Both the position numbers and the translations under genes were made by a program. Positions 42,926-54,254 of a DNA stretch of 64,000 nt are shown piece by piece. The DNA comes from Sorex araneus (Eukaryota > Chordata > Mammalia > Eulipotyphla > Soricidae). Where the stretch lies: positions 214,984,500 to 215,048,499 of the forward strand of contig NC_073304.1 in NCBI RefSeq assembly GCF_027595985.1, read 5' to 3'. The stretch's first letter is position 1; the number at the start of each line of letters is the position of its first letter. The notes under the pieces are model-generated. The model had not been told where the DNA came from. It ran no database searches and worked only from the letters and a program-made list of their open reading frames with translations.

Positions 42926-43112
42926 CGGGCTGGAGCAATAGCACAGCGGGAAGGGCATTTGCCTTGCACGCGGCCAACCCGGGTTCGATTCCCAGCATCC
43001 CATATGGTCCCCCGAGCACTGCCTGGACTAATTCCTGAGTGCATGAGCCAGGAATAACTCCTGTCCATCGTCGGGTGTGACCCAAAAAAAAGCAAAAAAA
43101 GGAAAAAGAACC
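42926..43112 (+). mobile_element. young shrew-type tRNA SINE
   Basis: A forward near-consensus copy with a long A-rich tail, flanked by AAAACTCATTCATCTC / AACACTCATTCATCTC. Confidence 0.95.
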
Positions 43113-43130
43113 AAAACACTCATTCATCTC

Positions 43131-45334
43131 ACTATCCTTCCCAAGTCCGCATCTCTCCAGCTCTCAAGATTACTGGCCTTGGTCCAGACTGAGCCCTGCA
43201 GTCTTTCCTGCCTGGGGGGAACCTAGGAGGGAAGGAGCCCCACAAAGCATGCGCCCTCTGCTCCTCAGAGGCCTGAAGCTCCCTTCAGTTTACTCTGGCC
43301 TGACAGCTCCATTTCAACCCCCACCTTGGAGATGAGGCAGCTCAATATTTACTCAGCCAGAGAGGTTGGCCCAGAAGCCTCATCTCTCCTGCCGCGCTCA
43401 CTGACTGGGCTCTGCTGACCCCACCCCCTTCCCTTCCTGGTTCACGGAGAGTTCAGCCCTAAGAGGCTGGCAGCCCCCCACCCCCCACAGCCCTGGTGGA
43501 GCCGCCTGTCCAGGGAATTGCTGAGGCCAGAAGGGCAGGGAAGAGGCCCGGTCGTGGGGTCATGCCCTGGTCTTTCCACTCTTGCTGGACCAGCAACTTG
43601 GACCTCCCAAAGGACAGACCACGGTTCAGCAACTGATTGCTTTTGGGGGGGAGGTGGTGCGGGGAGAAGGCTAAAATGGAACTGTCCAGTTGGGGAGATG
43701 ATCCAGAACTGCAAAGGGCCACTTATTTGCCCGTTATTAGGATTATAAATTCTGGTTCATGGTAGAAAAACCTGGTGAACTTTGAACAACTGGAACATTT
43801 CCCAATACATAAAAGAAGTAAAGAAATGAAGTGTCATGTATGTTTCCAGCCACCATATATGAGCAATCTCTTGTCTCCCAACATTTTAGAAAATCAGATC
43901 CATCAAGGTTGAAACTTTTGTCTATTTCACTCATAGTCCATTTCTAGTGCCAGTGTCTGGCATATAGTAGATGTTTAGTAAATATTTATTGACAAAAAGA
44001 ACATTAAATAAAATTTTTCTGTCTAGAAGTCAGGCACCCCCCTTTAAAGGGTACTCAAAAGTGATGTCAATTTCAGATGTTTGATTAACCAGGGTATGAT
44101 TATAATCAATGTATTAATGTGAGGTAATACATGTAGAGTCAAAAATAAAAGGCAACTAAGAGAAATTTTTTCAAAAAGGGGAAGCTGTCAGACAAATGTT
44201 AGTTTGCTTTACAGCTTCAGGGAGAGTCTGCTCCATAGAGTTTTTGTTTGTTTTGTTTGGATTTCTTTTACTTAAGCAAGTGTAAACTCAAGGAAAGCCT
44301 TAGCTTGGGAAGGGTGAGGGGTTTAGAGGTAAACCTAGAAGTCTAGGTCAGTAAAAATGGTGGCAGATAGACCAGGAAGCCATCCTTCTTTCTGGGAAAG
44401 AGATAGAGGGGTGTTGCTGTCCTCACAAGAACCCTTTCCTTTCTCCTCCCAGCCTCCCAACTCCCCCACACCCCACCCCACCCCAAAGTACTAGTGTGCT
44501 TTTTACCCCAATGGGACAGACCAGGCCAGAGATTTCCTTTGATCTTTTCTGAGATCATTTGCAGTGACTTTCTCTGCTAGGTCAAAACCCCTCAAAATAA
44601 AAATACAACATTCACCTATACCTGCATATAGGATTGTTTGGGTAGGAAAGAGGACCAGGAGGAGAAGCTTTAACTTTCACTACTAAGTGGAACTCCAGGG
44701 CAGAAGCAGGTCTTGTTGGGATAGTCACAGAGACCTACCTCCGGAAGACCATTCAGTTCCGATCTGGTCAGTTACCATTGTTGGAAATTTCTGAGAATTG
44801 ATGACATCCTTTTGCTTACTTCTATCCTAGAACTACACATGGATCCTAGTCAAAGAGGATGTCTTGACTTATGGCAGGAAAAGGGAAAGGAGAACTGTCA
44901 AAGAAAAGAAAAAAAATCACCTGTCATCCCTCCCACTCCTCCTCCCCCCTTAGATTTTGAGATTGCCCCTTAGGAAGAGAGAAGCTGGGGAGGGCATTCT
45001 GACCCCCAGAGACTTGAAGGTGACAGGTCTTGGCTGTAGTGGTTTTGGCTAGAGTTCTATGAGTGTCCATTTGGGTTCTGTCCTTGATCTCTACTCAGAC
45101 ATGTTGTTTTGGGGAGACATGTTGCTTTGGGGAGATGGGGAATCTGAAGAGGTAAAAATCCACATATGCTGAGTGTATGTGTGTGTGGAGGGGTCTTGGA
45201 GACATTTGAAAGAAAGGTATGCACAGGCTGGTGTTGTCTGGAAAAACTACCAGATGCTTTTCAAGTCCCAAATTTCCTTACCTCCTTCCACCACCTCTAG
45301 TCACTCCACCGTCTCTCCTTTTTATACTCAGGTG
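43131..45334. other. unique intergenic DNA with one ancient repeat
   Basis: No gene is visible. 43,930-44,000 (TAGTGCCAGTGTCTGGCATA, TAGTAAATATTTATTGAC) resembles the end of an ancient MIR or L2 element. 44,080-44,160 is AT-rich with TGATTATAATCAATG. The rest is unremarkable. Confidence 0.5.
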
Positions 45335-45488
45335 CTTTTCTTTCCCTCCTCAGGGATTTACTTCTGATTCTGCGGTCAGGGATCACTCCTGGTGGGCTCA
45401 GGAGACCCTTTGGGGAGCTGCAGATGGAATTTGTGTCCACCATGTTCAAGGCCAATGCCCTACCTGCTGTACTATCGCTCTGGCCCTC
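45335..45488 (-). mobile_element. old shrew-type tRNA SINE
   Basis: A reverse copy with GGTCAGGGATCACTCCTGG and CTGTACTATCGCTCTGGCCC. Confidence 0.82.
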
Positions 45489-45608
45489 ACTCAGGTATTT
45501 TCTGAAACTCAATTTTCAGAAGACAGCCTTAGGACTTGACAGGAAAGATGGAAACAGAGTGAGAGGAATGCCAGAAGGGGCAACATCTTCCCTGGAGGCT
45601 AGGTGGAG

Positions 45609-45614
45609 GTGTGT

Positions 45615-45658
<44 letters not shown>
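45609..45658. repeat. (TG)n microsatellite
   Basis: A nearly perfect TG run of about 50 bases. Confidence 0.95.
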
Positions 45659-46352
45659 TATGGGTGGGGTACCTCCACCCCTTCACCCCTCACCCCTACC
45701 CCCATTTCCACCCGTCCACCCAACACCCTCTTATTCCCCTCCCCAAAGGCCTCTAATTCGCTATTCAGATTCCTTTGGGTTAGAAAAGCAATAGAAATTT
45801 GCAAAGATGCCTTTGAATGGGTCTGCAAGTTTGCTGGTTCCCATCTGCTGTGTGAACTTTTAAAAGTCATTGAAATCCATGGCAGGGCACATTCCTAAGG
45901 ACACATTCACAGATCAATCTGTAAATAAACACTAAAACTGGTGTTTGCAAGCCAGAAAACAAACTGATCTTGTATTCAGCTTTACAGATGTGGTTGCAAC
46001 TGCCAGTGAAAGGCTGCTAGGGAGATAGGTACCTAGGAAGGTCCTCTTCCCTTTCTATGCTTTAGAGTCTATATTTTGACTGCAAGTGGTACAAATGAAA
46101 CATATAAGAAGTATGAGCAGAAAATAGGGCATTTTCAGAATAGTGGTGCAAAGGAGAGCTTTCTGTTAAAAGTTCCTTAGTGGAATCTTTCTCTACCCAA
46201 TTCTCAGTTCTGGACATGGGAAAAAAAAGTACGGGAACTATGACTCAAATGGTATGTAGCTAAAACACTGAGAGGGAAAAGAAAAATGTAAGACAAATAA
46301 TATTTAGTTAATACATAATAACAGCCCTTAACTTCAGGTTCAACTTTCTATT
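45659..46352. other. unique intergenic DNA
   Basis: I see no gene or recognised element here. Confidence 0.5.
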
Positions 46353-46535
46353 TTTTTTTTGTTTGTTTTGTTTGGGGGCCACACCATGTGGCCATGCTCA
46401 GGGCTTACTCCCGGCTCTGTGGTCAAGGATTACTATTGGGGATAGGCTTGGGGGACCATCTGGGGTACTGGGGATTAAACCTGGTTAGCTTCATGCAAAG
46501 CAGTGCCTTAATCGCTGTTCCATCTCTATAGTCCC
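46353..46535 (-). mobile_element. old shrew-type tRNA SINE
   Basis: A reverse copy with a TTTG-rich tail, GGGGGCCACACCATGTGG, GGGGGACCATCTGGGG and TTCCATCTCTATAGTCCC. Confidence 0.83.
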
Positions 46536-46930
46536 AAACCTCTTGCTTTTGTGTCTTCTGCACTGGCTAGGAATTGGGCAGCTAGTGAAGCTAGATTCTT
46601 CTCCTAAAACACAAGAAAGAACCTGATTCTATTTTTCCTTCCCAGGACTTTTAAGCATAGTTTTCCATTTTATTCTTGTTGACAAGTGTAAATGTTTGCT
46701 CAGTTGCAGAGACATAACTCAGATTCTTGCTTGGGTCAGTGGAGTTCTGGGGGAGCCTTTTCCCACCTACCTTTTCCTTTCAACTGACAGGGCTTGAGAC
46801 TCAGATACTTGTCCAGAGACTCTCTCTGAGGACCCAGGAGTTCTTCCCATATCAGGCTGGTTGCCTGAGTCAGAGGGTCTATTCTGAAGCCTTGCTTGGG
46901 GACATCAGAAACTACCAGGATTCTGTCCTT

Positions 46931-47040
46931 CTTTCTTTTTTTCTTTTCTCTTTTTGGTTTTGAGGTCACCCACGGTAAGGGTCAGGGCCAGCTGCTTGCA
47001 AGAAAAGCTCCTTACCCACTGTTCTGTCTCTCTGACCTGC
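46931..47040 (-). mobile_element. SINE with internal deletion
   Basis: A T-rich tail and GTCACCCACGG run directly into GGTCAGGGCCAGCTGCTTGC and TCTCTCTGACCTGC. The body and core are missing. Confidence 0.6.
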
Positions 47041-47135
47041 TTGTCTTTCTATACTCTGTCTCTGGAGTGGTATCCTCACCTTCCAAATCTCAACTCTCTT
47101 TTTCTCCACAACCCTGTAAAATTACTTGTTCTTGT

Positions 47136-47294
47136 TTCTTTTTTGGTTTTAGGCCATACCTAGCGGTCCTTAAAAGGGTTTTTCCTCACTCTGTGCTCAG
47201 AAGAGACCCCTGGTGGTCCTCACAACCATGTATATGGTGACTGGGATTCAAACCCGGCAAGTGCCTTGACCTCTGTGCTAGCCTCCTGGCCCCT
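47136..47294 (-). mobile_element. old shrew-type tRNA SINE
   Basis: A reverse copy with TTTTAGGCCATACCTAGCGG, CTCTGTGCTCAGAAG and GGGATTCAAACCCGG. Confidence 0.78.
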
Positions 47295-48057
47295 ACTTTT
47301 AATCCACTGATTATACTATCCTGGTGCCTTCTGGAGTCAACCAAGTGACTCCATTCCTTTCCCATATGTTGCTCTTTAAATATTTAAACACAACTGTAGT
47401 GTGTCCCCAGGGTCTTGTGTCCTTTAGGGTAACACACATTCCTGATTGCTTCATTTGTTTCTCCTAGACAATGTTTCTAGAGCTTTCCTCACTCTATTCT
47501 TTTATTCCTTTGTTAATACTTTCCATGAAATACTCACATAGAACAGAAGATAAAAAGGTTGGTTGGATATGTTCTGAGTTGAGTGGGAATATCAGACACT
47601 ATAATCCAGTTGGTACAGGCAGGAAAGCTTGGGCAGAGAGGGACACGGGGGTCTGCTGGTGACTGGTGGGAAAAGAAAAGAATCCTTATCTTTTGCAAAA
47701 TGTGCCCATCACCTTGACCGTTTAGGTCAGTGACTGATGATAATCAGGCACTGATACAACAATCTCTATAAATCCTCAAGCCCAGGATAGGGGGGCCGGA
47801 TGTGGAAACCATTTGTGGGAACAAACATTTGTAGAGCAATATTTGTCTAATTTGCAAACAGTTGGAAAGGTGCAATAGAGCAGAGAAACTGTAGACAAGG
47901 GAGAAGGAGCGCTTCATTATCTCTAGGGAGGGAAGTGCAGATGACCTCTACTAAGGCAGCTACTTCAGTTTTATTGTCTTTATCGTTGCTGTCTAGGAAA
48001 TGATACTTCTATTTTTCCTTTACTGCTGAGAATTAAACTCAGAGTCTATTACATGTT
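47295..48057. other. unique intergenic DNA, candidate conserved block
   Basis: No gene. The block 47,690-47,900 stands out by motif content: CCTTGACCGTTTAGGTCAGTG, GATGATAATCAGGC, ACCATTTGTGGGAACAAACA and TTTGCAAACA. It could be a distal enhancer; conservation was not tested. Confidence 0.4.
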
Positions 48058-48069
48058 ATCACAAGCATG

Positions 48070-48251
48070 GTTTTTTTTTTTTTTTTGCTTTTTGGGTCAC
48101 ACCTGGCGATGCACAGGGCTTACTCCTGGCTCTGCACTCAGGAATTACTCCTGGCGGTGCTCAGGGGACCATATGGGATGCTGGGATTTGAACCCAGGTC
48201 GGCCGAGTGCAAGGTAAACGCCCTACCCGCTGTGCTATCGCTCCAGCCCCC
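48070..48251 (-). mobile_element. young shrew-type tRNA SINE
   Basis: A reverse near-consensus copy with a T-rich tail and a perfect 12-bp duplication ATCACAAGCATG at 48,058-48,069 and 48,252-48,263. Confidence 0.96.
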
Positions 48252-48340
48252 ATCACAAGCATGTTGTGAGTCTACACTCTATCACTGAGACTTATCCCTG
48301 GGATTCCCTCCATTTTGGGGGTGAGTAGAATATTTCTTTC

Positions 48341-48511
48341 TTTTGTGAGGGGCACACCTGGTGATGCTCAGGGATTTCTCCTGGCTCTCCATTCAGGAAT
48401 TACTCCTGGCAATGCTTGAGGTACCATATGGGATGCTGAGGATTGAACTCGGATTGGAGGTGTGCAAGGCAAGAGCCCTACCCACTCTACCATCTTTCTA
48501 GCCCTGTGTGC
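48341..48511 (-). mobile_element. shrew-type tRNA SINE
   Basis: A reverse middle-aged copy flanked by GAATATTTCTTTC at 48,328-48,340 and 48,512-48,524. Confidence 0.92.
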
Positions 48512-48680
48512 CGAATATTTCTTTCATAGTGTTCTACCCTCCTTGGTGATAGCTGTTATTATTTTAATTTTCATTGCTGTTGCTATTGACATTCACATAA
48601 CACTTTGCTGTTAGTCCTTATTTCTCAGCATGTCTCTGGGAAGTGGGATGATCATCACTCTCGAGAAATCTAATGCTCAG

Positions 48681-48853
48681 GGAACTGGAGCGATAGCACA
48701 GCGGGTAGGGCGTTTGCCTTGCATGCAGCTGACCTGGGTTCGATTCCCAGCATCCCATATGGTCCTCCGAGCACCGCCAGGAATAATTTCTGAGTGCATG
48801 AACCAGGAGTAACCCCTGTGCATCGCTGGGTGTGACCCAAAAAGAAAAAAAAA
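48681..48853 (+). mobile_element. young shrew-type tRNA SINE
   Basis: A forward near-consensus copy flanked by AGAAATCTAATGCTCA / AGAAATCTGATGCTCA. Confidence 0.95.
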
Positions 48854-48924
48854 AGAAATCTGATGCTCAAACAAAATAAATAATGTACCCAAGATCACAT
48901 ATCTAAAATTAACCATTTTTGGTT

Positions 48925-49119
48925 GTGGTTTGGTTCATGGAAGACACTTGGCAGTGCTCAGGTCTAACTCCTGGCTCTGTGCTAAGGAATCACTCCTGGC
49001 AGGACTCAGGGGACCATGTGGGGTGCCAAGGATGGAACGATGGTCAGCTGTGTTCAAAACAAGCATTTTACCTGCTGTAAGGCAAACGCCCTAACTGCTG
49101 TGCTATTGCTCCAGCCCCT
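48925..49119 (-). mobile_element. chimeric shrew-type SINE
   Basis: A reverse old copy runs to CATTTTACCTGCTGT. A second, young-looking head end then follows directly (AAGGCAAACGCCCTAACTGC, GTGCTATTGCTCCAGCCCC). The head region is therefore present twice, once old and once young. Confidence 0.7.
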
Positions 49120-50846
49120 CAGTTGTATAGATTTTGCTTACAGTCTTAGGTGATTATATTTTTTCTATTGGAAAAGGGAAATCAAGGAGACTTCCCAAGC
49201 ATCAAGATGTCCAGGTTCAACTAGGGAATATCCTTTTCTGTGTGACCCTTAAACATAAAACATTCCTTCAATAAGATTCCAAGTAAAATATTGGTTGACT
49301 TGCAGATTCTGTGAAAACCTAAAATGATTCAGCGTTTGGCTATGATGGAGGTCTTACTACGGGGATTTTCCATTTGGGTGGTCCTCTCCAAATTAGGGAA
49401 GATGTAGATACTCTAGGACTGGTCTAGAAGCTGAAGGCTTATATTTGGACTATTACAGCAAGTCTGAGGAAAATGGAAAGGAGGATATGGAGATAAATCT
49501 GGTTCTCCTTGAGGAATCTCTTCCCAAATCCTCACGACTGGTAAGCAAATGCTCTGATTTCCATGTTAATAAGAGTTATCTCATAAAAGTAGATAAACGT
49601 ACAGGTTTTTAGTTCTGGTGTTTAAGACCACTGCTTTCTTTCATGAATCTGCCTCCTTCCATATCTCTCCCCTTGTCCTCACCCCATACCTACCATGTCA
49701 CACCTTCGGCCACCTTATTGGAGAGCCTAGTCATGGGAGACACAGAGTTTCAAAAACATTGGAATAAGCAGCACAGAAGTCCAAACACCAACCCTTATGC
49801 CTGTGACCCTCCCAACAATGGTCTGCAGAGAGAAGACAGAAATCTGGAGACATAGCAGCTTCCCATTCGGCCCCTCAGCCCAGGGCCTAGGGAGCTAAAG
49901 ACTGGTCCTGATGATGGTAAGATTTGTATAATGAGGAGTCTGTGGGGAGAGATAAAGAAGAGCAAGCAGGGACACTGAGCCAGATTAGGGGCAGTAGATC
50001 ACTTGGGTCTGGTATCTACTCTCGGCTTTATGCAAATGTTGCTTTAGCCCCCAAAGAAGCCACATTCGGGGACTAGCTTGCTGTTTATTTAAAAAAATAC
50101 GCAGACTTTGCAAGCTGTCTGGGAAGCTCTGAAGGGGCTCCTGATAAGGGCATCTCATCATATCCCAGCAGCAGGGCAGTAAATCGAGAACATGCAGAAA
50201 CATCAAAAAAGCCCTTCCTTAATCAGATGTTGTAAAGAATTTGCCAAGTCTGCAGATAAGAAGATCACTAGAGAGGATGCATGTGTGAATCCCTCAGAGA
50301 AAGCCCATTTATTTTCTCCTTTTCATTACCTTCTGCTCTCTGGAAGAGCAAGGCAGGCACAACAAGGGGGAGGCGAGTGAGCGCCAGTTTGAGGCCACGC
50401 AGCCAAGTCACATATGGTCTCTCTCCACCAAGTACTCAGAGCCTGTCCTTATCAGTTTTGAAATACAAGGTACAAAGACTCAGTGGCTGCCAAGGTAAGA
50501 GGCTATCAGAGAGCAAATACCTGAATGGGAGAGACATATTTGAGAAAGAACAGATAACATTTTCAACATATTTAGAGATCCTCGTCCTCATCCGGCTTCA
50601 GTGTTCCTCCACCTGAGCTTTTACCACTAAAAGGTGTCAAACAAATTAAATAGCTTAGGGGAAGGCAGGATCCAGGCATCTTACCAGTTCCTTTTTTTAT
50701 GTGCTGGAGCCAGCCTGGAGATGGCTGTTGTTGGACTAATGGGATTTAGTAATTTCACAAGCTCAGGGACTCTGAGCAATTCAAAGTAAGTGAAATATCA
50801 CTTACTTTTCAGATAGTCCCTTAGACCCTTGACCAAAGAGAATACA

Positions 50847-50908
<62 letters not shown>

Positions 50909-51190
50909 TTGCAGAAAATCATTAAGCAGCAGTAGAGTTTGGGGTGGAGACTAAGACTTCCTATTTATAAGGTCAAGTTGTCTTCATGAACCTCTTCCAA
51001 CTCTCACTTTCACTCCTCTTGTCATCTGCCCTAATGTTACCTAAAGAAAGGAAGGATGAAGGAATTTCAATTAATCTGAGGAAATAGTGGAGGACCCCCA
51101 GAGCTCTTTCAGATGTTAAGAATGGGCTCCTGATAAAAGAGCCAAGACAAACGCACCAAAATGTAGAGTGAGCTGTTATTCTGAGGGATT
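49120..51190. other. unique intergenic DNA with candidate conserved block
   Basis: No gene and no SINE, the longest repeat-poor stretch past HOXB1 apart from a CT microsatellite. 49,960-50,280 holds GGCTTTATGCAAATGTTGC (an octamer-like ATGCAAAT), CTCCTGATAAGGGC and GTAAATCGAGAAC. It may be regulatory. Confidence 0.45.
50849..50901. repeat. (CT)n microsatellite
   Basis: About 53 bases of perfect CT repeat. Confidence 0.95.
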
Positions 51191-51191
51191 A

Positions 51192-51366
51192 AAAAAGTAT
51201 GAGCGATAGTATTGCAGATAGAGTGCTTGGCTTTTGCACGCAGCTGACCCAGGGTTTGATTCCTGGCAACCCATATAGTCCCCGGATTATTGCCAGGAGT
51301 AATTCCTAGTGTAGAGCCAGGAGTAAGCCCTGAGTCCATCTGGGTATATCCTCTACCCCCACAAAA
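51192..51366 (+). mobile_element. shrew-type tRNA SINE
   Basis: A forward middle-aged copy: GCGATAGTATTGCAG, GGTTTGATTCCTGGC, AACCCATATAGTCCCC. Confidence 0.87.
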
Positions 51367-51591
51367 GATTGAAATGTACTGCAGGAATAAACCAATCTAG
51401 AGGAAATAGCTGCAAGTTCTTTTTAAATACAAGGATAATTGGGAGATAAATATTAAAAATTTAACGTTGGGAAGGAGGTCATGAACTTAAAAAATAAAAT
51501 ATATTGGCCATAAGAGAAGCAATGTAAAAGTGGAAAGAAGAGAAGGCAGTTGACTTAAGTGACTCTCTTTTTATTTTTTAAATTAAAAAAT
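51367..51591. other. unique AT-rich intergenic DNA
   Basis: I see nothing recognisable here. Confidence 0.5.
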
Positions 51592-51766
51592 ATTGGTGGT
51601 GGTGGTGGGGGATACACTTGGCAGTGTTCAGGTCTCACTCCTGTCTCTGTGCTCATGAATCCTTGGAGCAGTGGTGGGAGGACCAGAGGAGTGCCAGGGA
51701 TTGTGTGCCAACTGGGGTTGATCATATGTTAGGAAAATGTCTTAACCCCTGAGCTATCACTCTTTT
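51592..51766 (-). mobile_element. old shrew-type tRNA SINE
   Basis: A reverse diverged copy with a (TGG)n-like start, ACACTTGGCAGTGTTCAGG and CTGAGCTATCACTC. Confidence 0.75.
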
Positions 51767-51875
51767 TTCTTTTAACATTTCATAACTTTCCTGATTTTGC
51801 TCTGAAATAAAAACATGATACTTTTCTATTTTGGCTTCTAATAAAGTGCTTCCATGCTCCTGAACACTTTTATAT

Positions 51876-52047
51876 TAATTTTTTTGTTTGTTTGTTTTTG
51901 GGCCACACCCACTGATGCTCCTGGTTCTGCATTCAAGAATTATTCTTGGTGGTGCTCAGGAGACCATATGGATTCTTGGGATCAAACCTGGGTCAGTCGC
52001 AGGCAAGGCAAATGCCCTAACCACTGTGCTCTATCGCTCTGGCCCCT
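51876..52047 (-). mobile_element. shrew-type tRNA SINE
   Basis: A reverse copy with a (TTTG)n tail, GGAGACCATATGGATTC, CAAACCTGGGTCAGTCGC and CTATCGCTCTGGCCCC. Confidence 0.9.
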
Positions 52048-52287
52048 TATTATCCATTCTATGTTTGAAGAGTTCTATTCTTCCAAGTTGCAGCTCAACT
52101 GTCACTTCATCCAAGAAACCTTTCCACCTCCATAGGCATAGCTAATCTCTCTCCTTGTTTGCTTTGCTCCTGACTTGCAAACCCCTCTGCTGAGCACTTA
52201 TCAGATTGCTCTTATCTCTTGTTTATGTGTCTATCCATTTTTGTGTTCTTACTACCTAGGGAAAATTCAATCTTGAAAATATATATG

Positions 52288-52336
52288 AAGGGTTTGGAAA
52301 GATTACAGTGGGTAGGGCTCATGCCTGTTTGTAGAT
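52288..52336 (+). mobile_element. short SINE head fragment
   Basis: GGGTTTGGAAAGATTACAGTG through GTAGGGCTCATGCCTG resembles the tRNA-like head only. Confidence 0.45.
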
Positions 52337-52360
52337 AAAGAGAAAATTAAAAAGTATTAA

Positions 52361-52531
52361 TTTTGTTTTGTTTTGGGGTCACATCCGGCAGTGCTCAGGG
52401 GTTACTCCTGTGTCTGGACTCAGGAATCACTTCTGGTAGGCTCTGGAGATGACATGGGATTATGGGGATGGGACCCAGGTCAGCTGCATGCAAGGCAAGA
52501 GCCCTACTTGCTGTACCATTGCTCCAGTCCC
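52361..52531 (-). mobile_element. shrew-type tRNA SINE
   Basis: A reverse copy with a (TTTTG)n tail, GGGGTCACATCCGGCAGTG and TGTACCATTGCTCCAGTCCC. Confidence 0.9.
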
Positions 52532-52636
52532 ACGATTCCTATTTCATGTGTAATGGAACTGAGACTTACAGAAAGGAGATAAAGGGTTTGTACAGTCACA
52601 TGACAATGACTGTATCTTATTAATAAAGCTCATGGC

Positions 52637-52806
52637 TTTTTTTAGGTTTTTAGGTTTTACATGGCAGTGCTCAGGAGTTACTCCTGGTTCTGAACTCAGG
52701 AATCACTCTTGGCAGGCTTGGGGGACCATATGGGATGCCGAGGAGTGAACCAGGGTTGACCACGTGCAAGTCAAATGCTTGATCTGTTGTACTATTCCTC
52801 TGCCCC
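52637..52806 (-). mobile_element. shrew-type tRNA SINE
   Basis: A reverse copy flanked by TAAAGCTCATGGC / TAAAGCTCATTGC. Confidence 0.9.
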
Positions 52807-52819
52807 CTAAAGCTCATTG

Positions 52820-53160
52820 CCTTTAAAAAATTTCCATTTCCCTTCCTTGGCACTCATACCTAGAGTTAATACTTATTGAAACAGAAAACTATTTGGGGGC
52901 TTGAATCTATTTTGTGTGCATATGGTGGCCTGGTCTTATTTTCTTCACCTTGATCCATATAGTGATTTAATATTTTCTCCAGATTTTTATTATTAAAAAA
53001 GTTTCAAGTTTTGAGAAAAGATCAGAAGAATAGTACATTGAGCACTTATGAATCAACTAACTGAATTTAATGACTACCACTTTGTCAGACTGGTTTTGCA
53101 TAACTTTTAATTTATGCATTCATCTTTCCACCCTTGCACTTCAAAAGAGATTGCACAACT
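52820..53160. other. unique intergenic DNA
   Basis: I see nothing recognisable here. Confidence 0.5.
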
Positions 53161-53257
53161 GGGACTGGAGAGATAGTACAGGGTTAAGGTGCTTGCCTTG
53201 CTTGTGACCTACCCCAGTTGGGTGCCCAGCATCTCATATGGTCCCCTGAGCACCGCA
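53161..53257 (+). mobile_element. 3'-truncated shrew-type SINE
   Basis: A forward copy from GGGACTGGAGAGATAGTACAG to CATATGGTCCCCTGAGCACC, then stops; the body and tail are absent. Confidence 0.82.
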
Positions 53258-53568
53258 TTGCTTTTTCATTTTATTAACCATTTTCCTTGAGTTTTCAGTT
53301 TGACACAGTCTCACTTATTTATTCTTGCTTTTGTTGACATATCAAAAAAATTCATTTCTAAGATAGTATCAAGGAGTTTTCCCCTCTGTACTTTATTCTA
53401 GAATTTTATTATTTTAGGTGTTATATTAAAATATTAAATAAAATAATAAAATATTAAATATTTTGAGTTATGTACAATATAAAATAGAATTTAAATTCAC
53501 TCTCTGACAGGTGGATGGATATAAAGTTTTTCTAATATCATTTATTAAGGAGATGATTTTGGATGGGT
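53258..53568. other. AT-rich unique DNA
   Basis: AT-rich sequence with short ATTAAATA-type repeats near 53,425-53,460. No gene or element is recognised. Confidence 0.5.
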
Positions 53569-53740
53569 AGTTTGGGCCACACCTGGCAATGTTCAGGGCT
53601 TACTCCTGGCTCTGTGCTATGAGATTACTCCTGGAGGGTTCAGGGTAACCAGGGGACCATATGGGATGCCAGGGACTGAATACAGCTTGACCATGTGCAA
53701 GGCAAGTGTCTTATCCCAAGTGTACTATCACTTAGGCACT
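53569..53740 (-). mobile_element. old shrew-type tRNA SINE
   Basis: A reverse copy with TTTGGGCCACACCTGGCAATG, GGGGACCATATGGGATGCC and GTACTATCACTTAGGC. Confidence 0.85.
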
Positions 53741-53868
53741 GGTTATATAATATATACATATATATATTTTAATCCTTCATTTTATTAATATGGTGTAGTG
53801 ATTTATGTCTGTTGATCATGCTTGTATCTTAGGGGTAAACCCTACCTGATCATTGTGGATCATCCTTT

Positions 53869-54048
53869 TTTTTTTTTTTTTTGCTTTTTGGGTCATACCT
53901 GGTGATGCACAGGGGTTACTCCTGGCTCTGCACTCAGGAATTACTCCTGACGGTGCTCAGGGGACCATATGGGATGCTGGGAATCGAACCTGGGTCGGCC
54001 GCAAGCAAGGCAAAAACCCTATCCGCTGTGCTATCGCTCCAGCCCCCA
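53869..54048 (-). mobile_element. young shrew-type tRNA SINE
   Basis: A reverse near-consensus copy with a T-rich tail and a 12-bp duplication GATCATCCTTTT (53,857-53,868 and 54,049-54,060). Confidence 0.95.
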
Positions 54049-54121
54049 GATCATCCTTTTAACTGGTTATTTTAATGTAATGAAATTGATTTACTGGTAT
54101 TTTTAAATTGCTGTGGAGGGG

Positions 54122-54254
54122 ATTTCTAGCAGTGTTTAGGCTGGAGGTTCCAGGATTGGGGAACTAGGGTCATACTTGATAGTACTGGGGATTGAACCCA
54201 GACCCTCATAAATATAAGGCATGTGTTCTATCACGTAAACCATGTCCCCAATAC
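54122..54254 (-). mobile_element. old SINE-like remnant
   Basis: AGTACTGGGGATTGAACCCAG and TTCTATCACGTAAACCATGTCCCC recall the head of a reverse tRNA SINE. The rest differs. Confidence 0.5.
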
